In this document: positions 8,736-17,464 of the stretch, in pieces | Layout: every line of letters starts with the position of its first letter | Position numbering within the stretch: position 1 is the stretch's first letter | NCBI GenBank assembly: GCA_009843505.1 | Contig: VYDI01000019.1 | Span: 152,572 to 216,571 of the forward strand | DNA length: 64,000 bases | Reading direction: 5' to 3' | DNA from: Holophagales bacterium | GTDB lineage: Bacteria > Acidobacteriota > Thermoanaerobaculia > Multivoradales > Multivoraceae | Position numbers and translations under genes: made by a program | Notes under the pieces: model-generated | What the model was told of the DNA's origin: nothing | The model's input: the letters and a program-made list of their open reading frames with translations, nothing else | The model's database searches: none

Positions 8736-10310
8736 CTAGATCGACAGGCGCTCGACCCGGCCCGAGCGCGACAGGAGCAGGTCGAACAGCAAGCGGCTGT
8801 TGAAGACGGCCGTGAACACCGAAGCCAGGATGCCCACGGTCAGGGTCACCGCGAAGCCCCGGATCGCGCCGGTGCCGAAGTTGATCAGGAAGATGGCCGC
8901 GATCAGGGTCGTGAGGTTCGCGTCGAGGATCGACGACCACGCCTTGCCGAAGCCCGATACGACGGCCGCCTTGACCGTGCGGCCGTTGTGCAGCTCCTCG
9001 CGGATCCGTTCGAACACGAGCACGTTCGCGTCCACCGCCATGCCGATCGTCAGGATCAGTCCGGCGATGCCGGGCAGGGTGAGGGCGGCGCCGAAGTAGG
9101 CGAGGACGCCGAACACGAGCACGAAGTTGAGCGCCAGGGCCACCATCGCGTTGATGCCCGAAGCCTTGTAGACGACCAGCATCGCCAGGATCACCAGCAC
9201 GATCCCGAAGAGGAAGGCGCGGGTGCCCTGGTCGATGGAGTCCTGCCCGAGCGACGGGCCCACCGCCTGCTGCTGCAGGTAGTTGATGCCCGCGGGCAGG
9301 GCGCCCGAGCGCAGGACGGTCGCCAGGTCCTCGACCTCCTGCTGGGTGAACGAGCCGCGAATGATCCCGGAGTCGGAGATCCGGCTCTCGATGACCGGCG
9401 CCGACTGCACCTTGCCGTCGAGCACGATCGCCAGCGGCCGGCCGACGTTCGCCCCGGTCCAGTCTTCGAAGATCTGGGCGCCCTCGTGAGTGAGCGAGAA
9501 GTTGACCACCGGCTCCTGGAACTGGCCGAGACCGGCGCGCGCCGTTTTCAGGTCGCGGCCGGTGATCACCGGACGCCGCTCGAGCGCGTAGTAGGCCTGG
9601 CCGAGCACGTTGCCGTTCTCGTCCCGCTGGTCCTGCGCGGCGATCTCCAGGTTCTCGGGCAGGGTGCCGCCGTAGCGGTCGAGGATCTCCTGGCGGTCGA
9701 ACGCCGCGCCTCCGCTCTCCGGGTAGACGGCGAGCCGGAACTCGAGGAAGGCGGTGTTCTTGATCAGGTTCTTCACCCGTTCCGGATCGTCGACGCCCGG
9801 AAGCTGAACGACCAGCCGGTTGCTGCCCAGGCCCTGGCGCTGGATCACCGGCTCGGCGACCCCGAACTCGTCGACCCGGTTGCGGATCGTCTGCAGGGCC
9901 TGGTCGATCGCCTGCTCGCGGATCGTGTTCACTTCGTCCGGCCGGCGCTCGAAGATCACTTCCTCGCCACTGCGCCGCCAGGTCCAGTAGGGCACGTTCT
10001 CCTCGATGATCGTGGGCAGCAGGCCGTCCTGGTCGGGCGGCAGGCCCGAGAGCCGGAACTGGGTCGGTGTTTCGGTGACCGCGCTCGTGCCCTCGACCCC
10101 CTTCTCGGCGAGTTCCTGGACCAGGCTGTCGATGTCCTTCTGCGCCTCGGCCCGCAGCGCGTCGTCGGTCAGCACCTCGAGCAGGAGGTGGATGCCGCCG
10201 CGGAGGTCGAGGCCCAGGTTGATCGAGTCGGCGAGCGGGAAGGCCGAGAACGCGCAGGCCGAGACGACGACCACCACGACCAGGCCCCGCCAGAGCAGAT
10301 TCCGGTTCAT
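8736..10310 (-). CDS. secD: Protein translocase subunit SecD
   Basis: SecD is the larger partner of SecF in post-translocation pulling of secreted proteins. The 524 residues include an N-terminal helix, the LGLDLRGGIHLLLEV motif, a periplasmic P1 domain, the second conserved block beginning NRVDEFGVAEPVIQRQG, and the six-helix membrane core with TLPGIAGLILTIGMAVDANVL (split here only for description), FERIREELHNG and GTGAIRGFAVTL. Length is normal for compact SecD proteins. The ATG at 10310 overlaps the yajC stop as ATGA, implying translational coupling. It lies in the standard yajC-secD-secF order. No anomaly was seen. Confidence 0.95.
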   Translation of the reverse strand: MNRNLLWRGLVVVVVVSACAFSAFPLADSINLGLDLRGGIHLLLEVLTDDALRAEAQKDIDSLVQELAEKGVEGTSAVTETPTQFRLSGLPPDQDGLLPTIIEENVPYWTWRRSGEEVIFERRPDEVNTIREQAIDQALQTIRNRVDEFGVAEPVIQRQGLGSNRLVVQLPGVDDPERVKNLIKNTAFLEFRLAVYPESGGAAFDRQEILDRYGGTLPENLEIAAQDQRDENGNVLGQAYYALERRPVITGRDLKTARAGLGQFQEPVVNFSLTHEGAQIFEDWTGANVGRPLAIVLDGKVQSAPVIESRISDSGIIRGSFTQQEVEDLATVLRSGALPAGINYLQQQAVGPSLGQDSIDQGTRAFLFGIVLVILAMLVVYKASGINAMVALALNFVLVFGVLAYFGAALTLPGIAGLILTIGMAVDANVLVFERIREELHNGRTVKAAVVSGFGKAWSSILDANLTTLIAAIFLINFGTGAIRGFAVTLTVGILASVFTAVFNSRLLFDLLLSRSGRVERLSI

Positions 10311-10618
10311 GACGTCGGCTCCTCGGCCAGACCGGTGATCGACGACTTCGTGACCTTCACCCTGACGCCGTCCGCGATCTGCAGGATGACGGTGGTCGGC
10401 TCGGTCGACACGACGTCGCCGAAGACGCCGCCCTGGGTGAGAACGCGGTCTCCCTTCTTCAGCGCCGCCACCGTCGCCTGCAGTTGCTTGCGCCGCCGGC
10501 GCTCCGGAGCGATCAGCAGAAAGTAGAAGATGGCGCCGATCAGGATGAGCGGCAGAAACTGAATGAGACCCGAGGGCGCGCCCCCCGTTGCCACAAACAG
10601 TGCGAAGTCAGGAATCAT
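10307..10618 (-). CDS. yajC: Preprotein translocase accessory subunit YajC
   Basis: YajC is a small single-pass protein that associates with SecDF. The product of 103 residues has a short N-terminus, one membrane helix (LIQFLPLILIGAIFYFLLI) and a basic cytoplasmic domain with APERRRRKQLQ, LKKGDRVLTQGGVFGDV and a small beta-barrel-like tail. The start at ATG 10618 has GGGAG about eight bases upstream, and gives the family's usual length; a longer frame reaching 10678 adds residues unlike YajC. The gene is 74 bases downstream of tgt and overlaps secD by four bases. Confidence 0.94.
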   Translation of the reverse strand: MIPDFALFVATGGAPSGLIQFLPLILIGAIFYFLLIAPERRRRKQLQATVAALKKGDRVLTQGGVFGDVVSTEPTTVILQIADGVRVKVTKSSITGLAEEPTS

Positions 10619-10692
10619 CTCTGGTGCTCCCAGCAGCATTCTTTGCCTGGCGGCGGACCAGCCCGTCGCGGCCCCCACCGCAAGGACGTACC

Positions 10693-11814
10693 CTATCGCC
10701 GTTCGGCCGCTGCCCGCGACGCCCCGAAGGCGGCCAGCGCGCCATCGGCTATCGCCCGTCGCAGATCAGCCATGAAGTCGAGGTAGAAGCTCACGTTGTG
10801 TTCGGTCGCCAGCACCTTGCCGGTGATCTCGCCGCAGCGGAACAGATGGTGCAGGAAGGCCCTGCTGTAGCGGCGGCAGACCGGGCAGCCGCAGGCCGGA
10901 TCCACGGGCCGCGGATCCTCCCGGTAGCGCGCCTTCTTGATCCTGACGATGCCGGTGGACGAGAACAGCGTGCCGTGGCGAGCGTTGCGCGAGGGCAGCA
11001 CGCAGTCGAAGAGATCGACGCCGAGGCCGACGGCGTGGAGGATGTCCGAAGGTTGGCCCAGCCCCATCAGGTAGCGGGGCCGGTCCTCGGGCAGCGCCGG
11101 CGCGACCCAGGACAGGGCCAGCCGGCCCAGTTCGCGCTCCTCCCCGACACTGACGCCGCCGATCGCGTAACCGTCGAAGGGCAGGCTGGCGAGGTCCTCC
11201 GCGGCGGCGAGCCGCAGATCCTCGAAGAAGCTCCCCTGCACGATGCCGAACAGGCCCGCCGCGGCCGAGCCTCCGGCCGCTCCCCAGCGGTCCAGGGAGC
11301 GTCTGGCCCAGAGGTTCGTCCGCCGCAGCGCCTCCGCCGCCGACTCGCGGTCCACCGGCCACGGCGGGCACTCGTCGAGCACCATCGCGGCATCCACCCC
11401 GACCTGCTCCTGGAACTCCACCACCCGCTCGGGCGTCAGTTCCACCGTGCTGCCGTCGTGGGGGCTGCGGAAGGTGACTCCCCGGTCGTCGACCCGCCGC
11501 AACCCGGACAGGCTGAACACCTGGTAGCCGCCGCTGTCCATTGCCAGCGGACCGTCCCAGCCGATGAACTCGTGCAGGCCGCCCAGACCGGTGATCCGCT
11601 CCACGCCCACCCGCTCCAGCAGGTGGAAGAGGTTCGTCATCAGGATCTGCGCGCCGGCCGTCTCCAGCACGTCCTGACTCAGGCCCTTCACGGCGCCCAA
11701 CGTGCCGACCGGCATGAAGGCCGGCGTCCCGACCTCGCCGTGGGGCGTGGTCAGCCGGCCGAGACGGGCGAGCCCGTCACGCGAGACGACACGGAACCCG
11801 AACCGGCCGCTCAG
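10693..11814 (-). CDS. tgt: Queuine tRNA-ribosyltransferase
   Basis: Tgt exchanges guanine-34 of GUN-anticodon tRNAs for the queuosine precursor. The protein shows SRDGLARLGRLTTPHG, TPAFMPVGTLGAVKG, the catalytic block AMDSGGYQVFSL with its aspartate, the second catalytic aspartate in DLFDCVLPSRNARHG, and zinc-binding cysteines in CGCPVCRRYSRAFLHHLF. No ATG, GTG or TTG lies between the end of the previous gene and the conserved N-terminus. The only start that keeps the conserved beginning is CTG at 11814, overlapping the previous stop as CTGA and giving 373 residues, the normal size. The next internal ATG would remove the first 26 or so conserved residues. Function is certain; the CTG start is an inference. 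Confidence 0.93.
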   Translation of the reverse strand: MSGRFGFRVVSRDGLARLGRLTTPHGEVGTPAFMPVGTLGAVKGLSQDVLETAGAQILMTNLFHLLERVGVERITGLGGLHEFIGWDGPLAMDSGGYQVFSLSGLRRVDDRGVTFRSPHDGSTVELTPERVVEFQEQVGVDAAMVLDECPPWPVDRESAAEALRRTNLWARRSLDRWGAAGGSAAAGLFGIVQGSFFEDLRLAAAEDLASLPFDGYAIGGVSVGEERELGRLALSWVAPALPEDRPRYLMGLGQPSDILHAVGLGVDLFDCVLPSRNARHGTLFSSTGIVRIKKARYREDPRPVDPACGCPVCRRYSRAFLHHLFRCGEITGKVLATEHNVSFYLDFMADLRRAIADGALAAFGASRAAAERR

Positions 11815-12548
11815 TTGAGATCGATCTCGGTGACTTCGACGTCGTCGGGCAGCGCCAGGATGAACTCCGAGTCGTTGATCGGCTCGTTCAGGACCAGATC
11901 TTCGAGGGTGACGAGCCGCTCGTCGCCGCTGGCGAGGACGACATTGAACTTCCACGGCAGGAAGCTGGCCGGGTCGATCCAGAGATCGATCTCCCGCACC
12001 CGCTTCTCGACGCTCCGGTAGTCCGGCGTCAGGTGCAGGAAGTAGGAGTCCCCCTCCTCCTCGGGAAACTCCACCTGGACGGCGAAGTACTTCAACAGCG
12101 TCTCCAGGTTGCCCGCGGGTCCCATGTACTCCAGTATCTGCTCGGACAGGCGACCCACCTCGGTCACCCTGGCGGTGCCGAGATCGACGTACCAGTTGGT
12201 CGCCACGTCGTCGTGAACGGTCATGATCACCGGCTTCGGCTCGGCGATCTCCCAGCGGAGCGCGTCCGGCGGCCGGTAGCGGAGCCAGCCGCGCTCCTCC
12301 ACCGGCTCCAGAAGCAGCTCGCTTTCCCGCCGCTGGATCAGGCGCGCCTGCAGAGTCACGATCAGGTTCTGCTCGTACTTCACCCGCTCGACCAGCCGGT
12401 CGAGACGCTCGCGCAGACCGAGCCCCTCGGCCGTCGGATCGGGCGGCTCGGCGGGAGGGTCCGGCGACTGGGCGGGGAGGACGGTGGCCGCCGTCAGGGC
12501 CAGCAACAGTCCTCCCAGCCACGGCGCGATGCGGAGACGGTTCTTCAT
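11811..12548 (-). CDS. LolA-like outer-membrane lipoprotein carrier
   Basis: The 245-residue protein has a signal peptide (basic start, LGGLLLALTAATVLPAQ) and a mature domain that reads like LolA or LolA-fold proteins: LDRLVERVKYEQNLIVTLQARL, RGWLRYRPPDALRWEI, a YFAVQVEF segment, YFLHLTP and LWIDPASFLPWKFNV. LolA carries lipoproteins across the periplasm to the outer membrane. It is somewhat longer than E. coli LolA (about 200 residues) and no lolB is visible nearby, so the LolA role is likely but not certain. The ATG at 12548 is 40 bases from the divergent HD gene. The stop overlaps the proposed tgt start. Confidence 0.82.
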   Translation of the reverse strand: MKNRLRIAPWLGGLLLALTAATVLPAQSPDPPAEPPDPTAEGLGLRERLDRLVERVKYEQNLIVTLQARLIQRRESELLLEPVEERGWLRYRPPDALRWEIAEPKPVIMTVHDDVATNWYVDLGTARVTEVGRLSEQILEYMGPAGNLETLLKYFAVQVEFPEEEGDSYFLHLTPDYRSVEKRVREIDLWIDPASFLPWKFNVVLASGDERLVTLEDLVLNEPINDSEFILALPDDVEVTEIDLN

Positions 12549-12587
12549 CGCTGTGAGCGAGCGCGGGGCAGCCGTAGAGTACCAACC

Positions 12588-13772
12588 GTGCCGACACTGT
12601 CTTTCCGCGACCCGATCCACGGCTTCATCGAGGCCGACGACCTCGAAGCCGCGCTCATCCGCACCCGGCCGATGCAGCGCCTGCGTTCGATCCGCCAACT
12701 CGGCCTGACCCATCTCGTATTCCCCGGCGCCGAGCACAGCCGTTTCGGTCACGCTCTGGGCACCATGCACCTGGCCGGCCGCGTCTACGACACGCTCGCC
12801 CGGGCCGATGGGACGCCGCTCGAAGCCGGCCCTCGGGCCCGCGCCCGGCGCCTGGTGCGGGCGGCCGCACTGCTCCACGACCTCGGGCACGCCCCCTTCA
12901 GCCACTGGGCGGAGGACCTGTTCGAGGACGGGATCGACCACGAGGAGATGAGCCGGCGCCTGCTCGGCGGCAGCGAGATCGGCGCCGCCTTCGAGCAGCA
13001 CGGCCAGGGCCTCGAGGCCCGCGACGTGATGCGGCTGCTCGGCGACGATCTCGACGGACCCGAGCGGCTGCTGCCGCCGATCGTCTCCGGCGAGCTCGAC
13101 GTCGACAAGATGGACTACCTCCTGCGGGACTCCCTGTTCTGTGGCGTCGGCTACGGCAACTTCGACCTCGACCAGGTGATCGCCACGGTGCGGCCGCTCA
13201 CCGACGGCGCCGGCGGCGACCACCGGCTGGGGATCGACGCCGAGGGCCTGCACGCGGTCGAGGGCCTGATCCTGGCCCGCTACTACATGTTCACGCAGGT
13301 CTACTTCCACGTCACCGGCAAGGCGCTGGAACTCCACCTGAACGAGTGGTTGCACGAACAGGGCATCGCCTGGAGCAGCGACCCGGAGCGCTTCCTGGCC
13401 GATGACGACGGCGAGATGATGACGAGAATGCGGCGCTCGGACAGCCTGCACGCGCGGGCGATCACCGACCGCACCCACTTTCGGCTCGCCCACGAAACCG
13501 GCGAGCACCTGGACGTCGACGAGAAGCGCGCGTTCGAAGAGCGCCTCGCACCCCTGCGCGAGCGCTACGGCAAGAGCGTCCTCGTCTCGAACTCGGCCAA
13601 GGACCCCCACCGCCTCGGCCGCGGCCGGGTGCCGGTCCGCCAGAACGGAGGGAAGCTCGTGCCGCTCGAGGAGGCGAGTCACTTCGTCCGGCACCTCCGG
13701 CGCATCGACCGCTACCGCGTGTACTGCGACGACGCCGTCTACGACGAGGTCCGGCTGGCGCTGGGCTCCTGA
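12588..13772 (+). CDS. HD-superfamily phosphohydrolase (YwfO/SAMHD1-like)
   Basis: The product of 394 residues carries the RDPIHGFIE opening and the HD-domain metal ligands: HSRFGHALGTMHLA near residues 50-62, LLHDLGHAPFSHW with H97-D98, and a later aspartate in ELDVDKMDYLLRDS. This pattern is shared with bacterial YwfO-type and SAMHD1-type deoxynucleotide triphosphohydrolases, so it may control dNTP or other nucleotide pools. Substrate is not defined by sequence alone. The GTG start at 12588 is divergent from the LolA-like gene; longer frames upstream shadow that gene. The 3' end overlaps trmB on the other strand by 34 bases. Confidence 0.88.
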   Translation: MPTLSFRDPIHGFIEADDLEAALIRTRPMQRLRSIRQLGLTHLVFPGAEHSRFGHALGTMHLAGRVYDTLARADGTPLEAGPRARARRLVRAAALLHDLGHAPFSHWAEDLFEDGIDHEEMSRRLLGGSEIGAAFEQHGQGLEARDVMRLLGDDLDGPERLLPPIVSGELDVDKMDYLLRDSLFCGVGYGNFDLDQVIATVRPLTDGAGGDHRLGIDAEGLHAVEGLILARYYMFTQVYFHVTGKALELHLNEWLHEQGIAWSSDPERFLADDDGEMMTRMRRSDSLHARAITDRTHFRLAHETGEHLDVDEKRAFEERLAPLRERYGKSVLVSNSAKDPHRLGRGRVPVRQNGGKLVPLEEASHFVRHLRRIDRYRVYCDDAVYDEVRLALGS

Positions 13773-14533
13773 GCCGGACCCGGCCCCACCAGCAGATCGT
13801 CCCGGCCGCCGGGGTGAAGCAGGCTCGCCAAACCACCGTCTCGAAGGCGGGCCGCGAGCCGCACGATCGGCCTTCCCTCGCGGACGAACTTCGCCTCGTA
13901 GTTCGTCCGCGGTCCTTCCGGCCAGCCAGAGTCGACCCGGTCCAGCTCCACCGCCGGGTGCCGGGCAAGGGTGTCCGCCACCGCTTCGCCGTACTCCAGG
14001 TGGTCGGTGGCGAAGAACAGCCTTCCTCGCGGCCGATCGAGCAGCGACAGCACCAGGTCGACGGTGCGCGGGTCGAGCAGCCGCCGGCGATGGTGTCGGC
14101 TCTTCGGCCAGGGGTCGGGGAAGTAGACGTGGACCGTCCGCGCCATGCCCGCGGGCAGCAGGGTCGCGATCAGATAGAGCGCCTCGCCGCGCAGCAGGAC
14201 GACGTTCGAGAGGCGGCGAGAGGCGGCCCGCCGGGCCGCCAGGCGAAAGTACCTGGACGCCATCTCGACCCCCAGGAAAGGGCGGGGAGCGGAGGCGGCA
14301 GCCGAAGAAACGAGGAAACGACCCTTGCCGAAGCCGAGCTCGACTTCCCAGTCCGAGCGTTCCGCGAACGCCGCCCGCAACTCGGCCCGGCAGGAGGCGA
14401 GGCCGCGGAAGCCGGCGCCGAACTGGCCGCCAATCGGTGCCGCTTCGCGGCGCGCATTTTCGGCCGCCTCCGGCGGCAGCGGGTCAGAAGACCCGCGCAC
14501 CGACAGGGCGGCCAGTTCGGCGCCGGGCCACAC
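13739..14533 (-). CDS. trmB: tRNA (guanine-N7-)-methyltransferase
   Basis: TrmB methylates G46 in the variable loop of tRNAs. The SAM-binding motif is ELGFGKGRFL, and the family hallmark is HVYFPDPWPKSRHHRRRLL, followed by FFATDHLEYGE and RTNYEAKF near the C-terminus. The GTG at 14533 starts 17 bases after manC. The first 45 residues, before ASCRAELRAAF, do not look like other TrmB proteins: they are encoded mainly by a palindromic repeat at 14439-14501. A GTG inside that repeat is an alternative start. The last codons overlap the convergent HD gene by 34 bases. A C-terminal Ser/Pro-rich tail is also unusual. Function is firm; the exact start is not. Confidence 0.9.
   Translation of the reverse strand: MWPGAELAALSVRGSSDPLPPEAAENARREAAPIGGQFGAGFRGLASCRAELRAAFAERSDWEVELGFGKGRFLVSSAAASAPRPFLGVEMASRYFRLAARRAASRRLSNVVLLRGEALYLIATLLPAGMARTVHVYFPDPWPKSRHHRRRLLDPRTVDLVLSLLDRPRGRLFFATDHLEYGEAVADTLARHPAVELDRVDSGWPEGPRTNYEAKFVREGRPIVRLAARLRDGGLASLLHPGGRDDLLVGPGPAQEPSASRTSS
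14439..14501 (-). repeat. Palindromic repeat, copy A (inside trmB 5' end)
   Basis: Three adjacent hairpins are present: 14439-14451 (5-bp stem), 14463-14477 (gccgcc, loop tcc, ggcggc) and 14479-14496 (gcgggtc, loop agaa, gacccgc). The same order, spacing and loops recur at 21564, 27503 and 55715. The copy is read in frame by trmB. Confidence 0.8.
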
Positions 14534-14550
14534 GAGGACGGGCGGCGCGC

Positions 14551-15615
14551 TCAGAGCAGATCCAGGCGGCCCCGGGCCACGAGTCGCTCCACGATCTCGC
14601 GGACGTCCTGGGCGCGCTCGCGCGGCACGACCAGCACGGCATCGCCGGTGCGCACGACGGCGAGACCCTCCACGCCGATCACCGCCACCGCGCCCTCGTC
14701 CGCGAACAGGAGGTTGTCGCGGGCATCGACGGCCAAAGCGTCGCCCACCGTCCGGTTGCCGTCTGCGTCCGGCGGCAGGGCCTCGGCCAGCAGCCCCCAG
14801 GACCCGATGTCGTTCCAGCCGCAGTCGGCCACCACACAGCCGATCGAGTCGATCCGCTCCATCAGCCCGTAGTCGATCGAGACCGACTCGAGGCCGGCGT
14901 AGATCTCGCGGCGGCGGGCCGCGTCCAGGCCGTCCGCCGCCAGCTGCTCGAGGCCGGCGGCGAGTTCCGGCAGGTGTTCGCGGTAGAGATCGAGCAGCAC
15001 CGTGCCCCTGAAGAGAAAGATGCCGGCGTTCCAGAAGTGGCGGCCCGATGCCTTGAAGCGCGCCGCCTTCTCCGCGTCCGGCTTCTCGGTGAACCGCAGC
15101 ACGGGCTCGACGCCCCCAGGCGCCCCGGGCTCGGCAGGCACCTCGAGTTCGAGGTAGCCGTATCCGGTCTCGGGCCAGGCCGGCGCGATGCCGACGGTGA
15201 CGACGTCGTGGTCGCCGCGCTCGACCGCCATGGCGCCCCGGCCGAGCGCCTCGCGGAACGCGTCCTCGTCGGCCACCCAGTGGTCGGACGGCATGACCGC
15301 GATCACCTCCCGCCGCGCCGCCTCCGGCATCGTCCGCACCGCCCAGCCGATCGCCGGCGCCGTGTTCCGGCCGCTCGGCTCACCCAGGATGCGCGAGGAG
15401 TCGAGGCCGGGCAGTTCGGCGGCGACCGCGGCCGCGAGTTCCCCGGTCGTGCAGACCCAGGTCCGCTCCGCCCCGCAGAGCGGCTCGACCCGGCGAGCGG
15501 TCGCGGCCACCAGGGAACCGTCACCCAGCAGGTCGAGGAGCTGCTTGGGGCGGCGGCGCCGGCTCAGGGGCCAGAAGCGGGAACCGATGCCGCCGGCCAG
15601 GATCAGACCGATCAT
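14551..15615 (-). CDS. manC: Mannose-1-phosphate guanylyltransferase
   Basis: This enzyme makes GDP-mannose from GTP and mannose-1-phosphate for surface polysaccharides. The 354-residue protein begins with the nucleotidyltransferase signature LILAGGIGSRFWPLSR, then PKQLLDLLGDGSL, EPSGRNTAPAIGWAV, VMPSDHWV, FTEKPD, FWNAGIFLFR and SIDYGLME, followed by CGWNDIGSWGLL and the usual left-handed beta-helix start. It lacks the fused phosphomannose isomerase domain, so it is the short monofunctional type. The ATG at 15615 is seven bases after the nitroreductase stop. Possible links are the sugar-related cluster at the right end of the window, but nothing in the sequence ties them together directly. 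Confidence 0.93.
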   Translation of the reverse strand: MIGLILAGGIGSRFWPLSRRRRPKQLLDLLGDGSLVAATARRVEPLCGAERTWVCTTGELAAAVAAELPGLDSSRILGEPSGRNTAPAIGWAVRTMPEAARREVIAVMPSDHWVADEDAFREALGRGAMAVERGDHDVVTVGIAPAWPETGYGYLELEVPAEPGAPGGVEPVLRFTEKPDAEKAARFKASGRHFWNAGIFLFRGTVLLDLYREHLPELAAGLEQLAADGLDAARRREIYAGLESVSIDYGLMERIDSIGCVVADCGWNDIGSWGLLAEALPPDADGNRTVGDALAVDARDNLLFADEGAVAVIGVEGLAVVRTGDAVLVVPRERAQDVREIVERLVARGRLDLL

Positions 15616-15622
15616 CCGGGCC

Positions 15623-16339
15623 TCAGTCGGCGTCGGCGGCCGGCCGGCCGGAGTGCCCGGTTCGCTCGGAGATCCAGAGGGCGACCTCGGCCAGCGACTT
15701 GCGCCGCAGGTCGGGCACCTCGCAGTCCGGCGCGGGGAAGCCCACCGGGAACAGGATGTACGGCTTCTCGTTCCGCGGCCGATTCAGGATCTCGCTCAGG
15801 AACCCCATCGGGCTCGGCGTGTGGGTCAGCGTGGCGAGCCCCATCCGGTGGAGGGCCGCGATGAACAGGCCGCAGGCGATGCCGACGCTCTCCTTCACGT
15901 AGTAGTTCTTCCTCTTCGCCCCGTCCTCGTCCAGGCCGTAGAGCTCGGCGAACACGACGACGATCCACGGCACGGTGGTCAGGAACGGCTTCCGCCAGTC
16001 CGTGCCCAACGGCTTGAGCGCTTCCAGCCATTCGTCCGGCATCCGCCCGCCGAGGTAGCTGTGCTTCTCCTCCGCCTCAGCCGCTTCGCGGATCCGCGCC
16101 TTGACCTCCGGGTCGCTCACGGCGACGAACCGCCAGGGTTGGCGATGCGCCCCCGACGGCGCGGTCGACGCCGCCTCGATCGCCCGTTCGATCAACCGCC
16201 GCGGCACCGGCTCGTCGGTGAAGAACCGGACGCTCCGCCGGCCGTCGAACTCCTCGAGGACCGCGTCGGCCCGGCGCTCCATCTCGGCCGGCTCCAGGCG
16301 CTCCGGCCGGTAGGGAACGAACACCGGGCGTTCAGCCAC
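15623..16339 (-). CDS. Nitroreductase-fold flavoprotein, iodotyrosine-deiodinase-like
   Basis: The 238-residue protein is an FMN-dependent nitroreductase of the iodotyrosine deiodinase branch. The family features seen are RRSVRFFTDEPVP, APSGAHRQPWRFV for FMN binding, the lid-like stretch containing NYYVKESVGIACG, and ATLTHTPSPMGFL followed by RPRNEKPYILFPVGFPA, which is close to the deiodinase pattern. Such enzymes reductively dehalogenate iodo- or bromotyrosine, but bacterial members may reduce other substrates. The GTG at 16339 overlaps the DsbA-like stop by eight bases. A halogenase-like flavoprotein lies about 3 kb upstream on the same strand, an interesting but unproven pairing. Confidence 0.87.
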   Translation of the reverse strand: MAERPVFVPYRPERLEPAEMERRADAVLEEFDGRRSVRFFTDEPVPRRLIERAIEAASTAPSGAHRQPWRFVAVSDPEVKARIREAAEAEEKHSYLGGRMPDEWLEALKPLGTDWRKPFLTTVPWIVVVFAELYGLDEDGAKRKNYYVKESVGIACGLFIAALHRMGLATLTHTPSPMGFLSEILNRPRNEKPYILFPVGFPAPDCEVPDLRRKSLAEVALWISERTGHSGRPAADAD

Positions 16340-17420
16340 CCGCGCGCTCTAGCTCGTCCTCGACCACCTCGGCCAACTGTTCGTAGGCGACCGCGCCGGC
16401 AAGCGGCCGGCCGTTGACGAACAGCGCCGGCGTCCCGTTCACTCCGACCTCGATCCCCGCGCGCCGGTCGGCGTCCACCCGCTCGGCGATGCCCTCCTGC
16501 TCCAGGCAGGCGGTGAACGCCTCGGCGTCGAGGCCGGCCCGCTCCGCCTTGTCCTTCAGGTCGTCCAGGGTCAGGGTGTCCTGCTCGTCGAACATCAGGT
16601 CGTGCAGCTCCCAGAAGCCGCCGAGGTCCTGGGCGCAGACACCGGCTTCGGCGGCGGCCTGGGCGTTCGGATGGATCGCGTGCAGCGGGAAGTGGCGGAA
16701 CACGAGCCGCACCTGCTCCGGGTACTCCTCCAGAACCCGCTCCAGCGTCGGCAGGACGCTCTTGCAGTACGGGCACTCGAAGTCGGACCACTCAACGATC
16801 GTGACCGGCGCGGCCGCCGCGCCCCGCACCGGCCCCTCGGCCGGATCGACCTCCAGGCGGTAGGGCTCGAGCAGATACTCGATCTCGTGGCCGTCCTCGA
16901 GAGAATCGACGAAGCGCTGCTGCGCCAGGTAGGTCCGCACCTGGGGTTCGAGCTCGTCCCGCCCGCCCCGGATGCGCCCTTCGTTCTCCACGAAGAATGT
17001 GTCGACGTCCTCGTCCGTCACGCCGGCTTCGAGCCGCTCCATCTCGCCCGACCGCCAGTCCGCGACCTCCAGACCCGCGCTCTCCGCACTGGCCTCGATC
17101 AGCCGGTCGCGCACGATCCCTTCCAGGGTGCGCTCGAGCAGCCCATGACGCTCCGAGGCGACCTGCAGGTCGCACTGAATGCGCTGCTGCTCGAGTTGAT
17201 CGAGCTGCGCGGCGGCGCGTTCGAGCGCCTCGTCGTAGCCGATGTCCACGCCGTCGAGCCGCGCCGCGACCTGCTCCTCGCCCGCTTCGTCCTCCTGCGC
17301 CGCCGCCCCGGATTCCGGCCGCAGGGCAAGAAAACCGATGACCGCCAGCAGGACGGCGTAGAGGGCCAGATGGAGAGCCCAGGTCGGCCGGTTCTTGTGC
17401 TCGGAAGTGTCGGTGGTCAA
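16332..17420 (-). CDS. Membrane-anchored DsbA-like thioredoxin-fold oxidoreductase
   Basis: The 362-residue protein has one N-terminal membrane helix (about residues 14-33), then a charged alpha-helical region (about 45-180) resembling the N-terminal part of SurA-type folding factors, and a thioredoxin_4/DsbA domain from about 200 to the end. The active site is CPYC at residues 216-219, and the cis-proline is in VNGTPALFVNG. It probably oxidises or reduces disulfides in periplasmic proteins. The start is TTG at 17420, decided by GAGGAGG with six bases spacing. It precedes the nitroreductase with an eight-base overlap and follows holB by 44 bases. A paired DsbB is not in the window. Confidence 0.87.
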   Translation of the reverse strand: MTTDTSEHKNRPTWALHLALYAVLLAVIGFLALRPESGAAAQEDEAGEEQVAARLDGVDIGYDEALERAAAQLDQLEQQRIQCDLQVASERHGLLERTLEGIVRDRLIEASAESAGLEVADWRSGEMERLEAGVTDEDVDTFFVENEGRIRGGRDELEPQVRTYLAQQRFVDSLEDGHEIEYLLEPYRLEVDPAEGPVRGAAAAPVTIVEWSDFECPYCKSVLPTLERVLEEYPEQVRLVFRHFPLHAIHPNAQAAAEAGVCAQDLGGFWELHDLMFDEQDTLTLDDLKDKAERAGLDAEAFTACLEQEGIAERVDADRRAGIEVGVNGTPALFVNGRPLAGAVAYEQLAEVVEDELERAGG

Positions 17421-17464
17421 GGTCGCCTCCTCGTGCGGAGGACTCTACCGGAGGGGTAGGGGCG

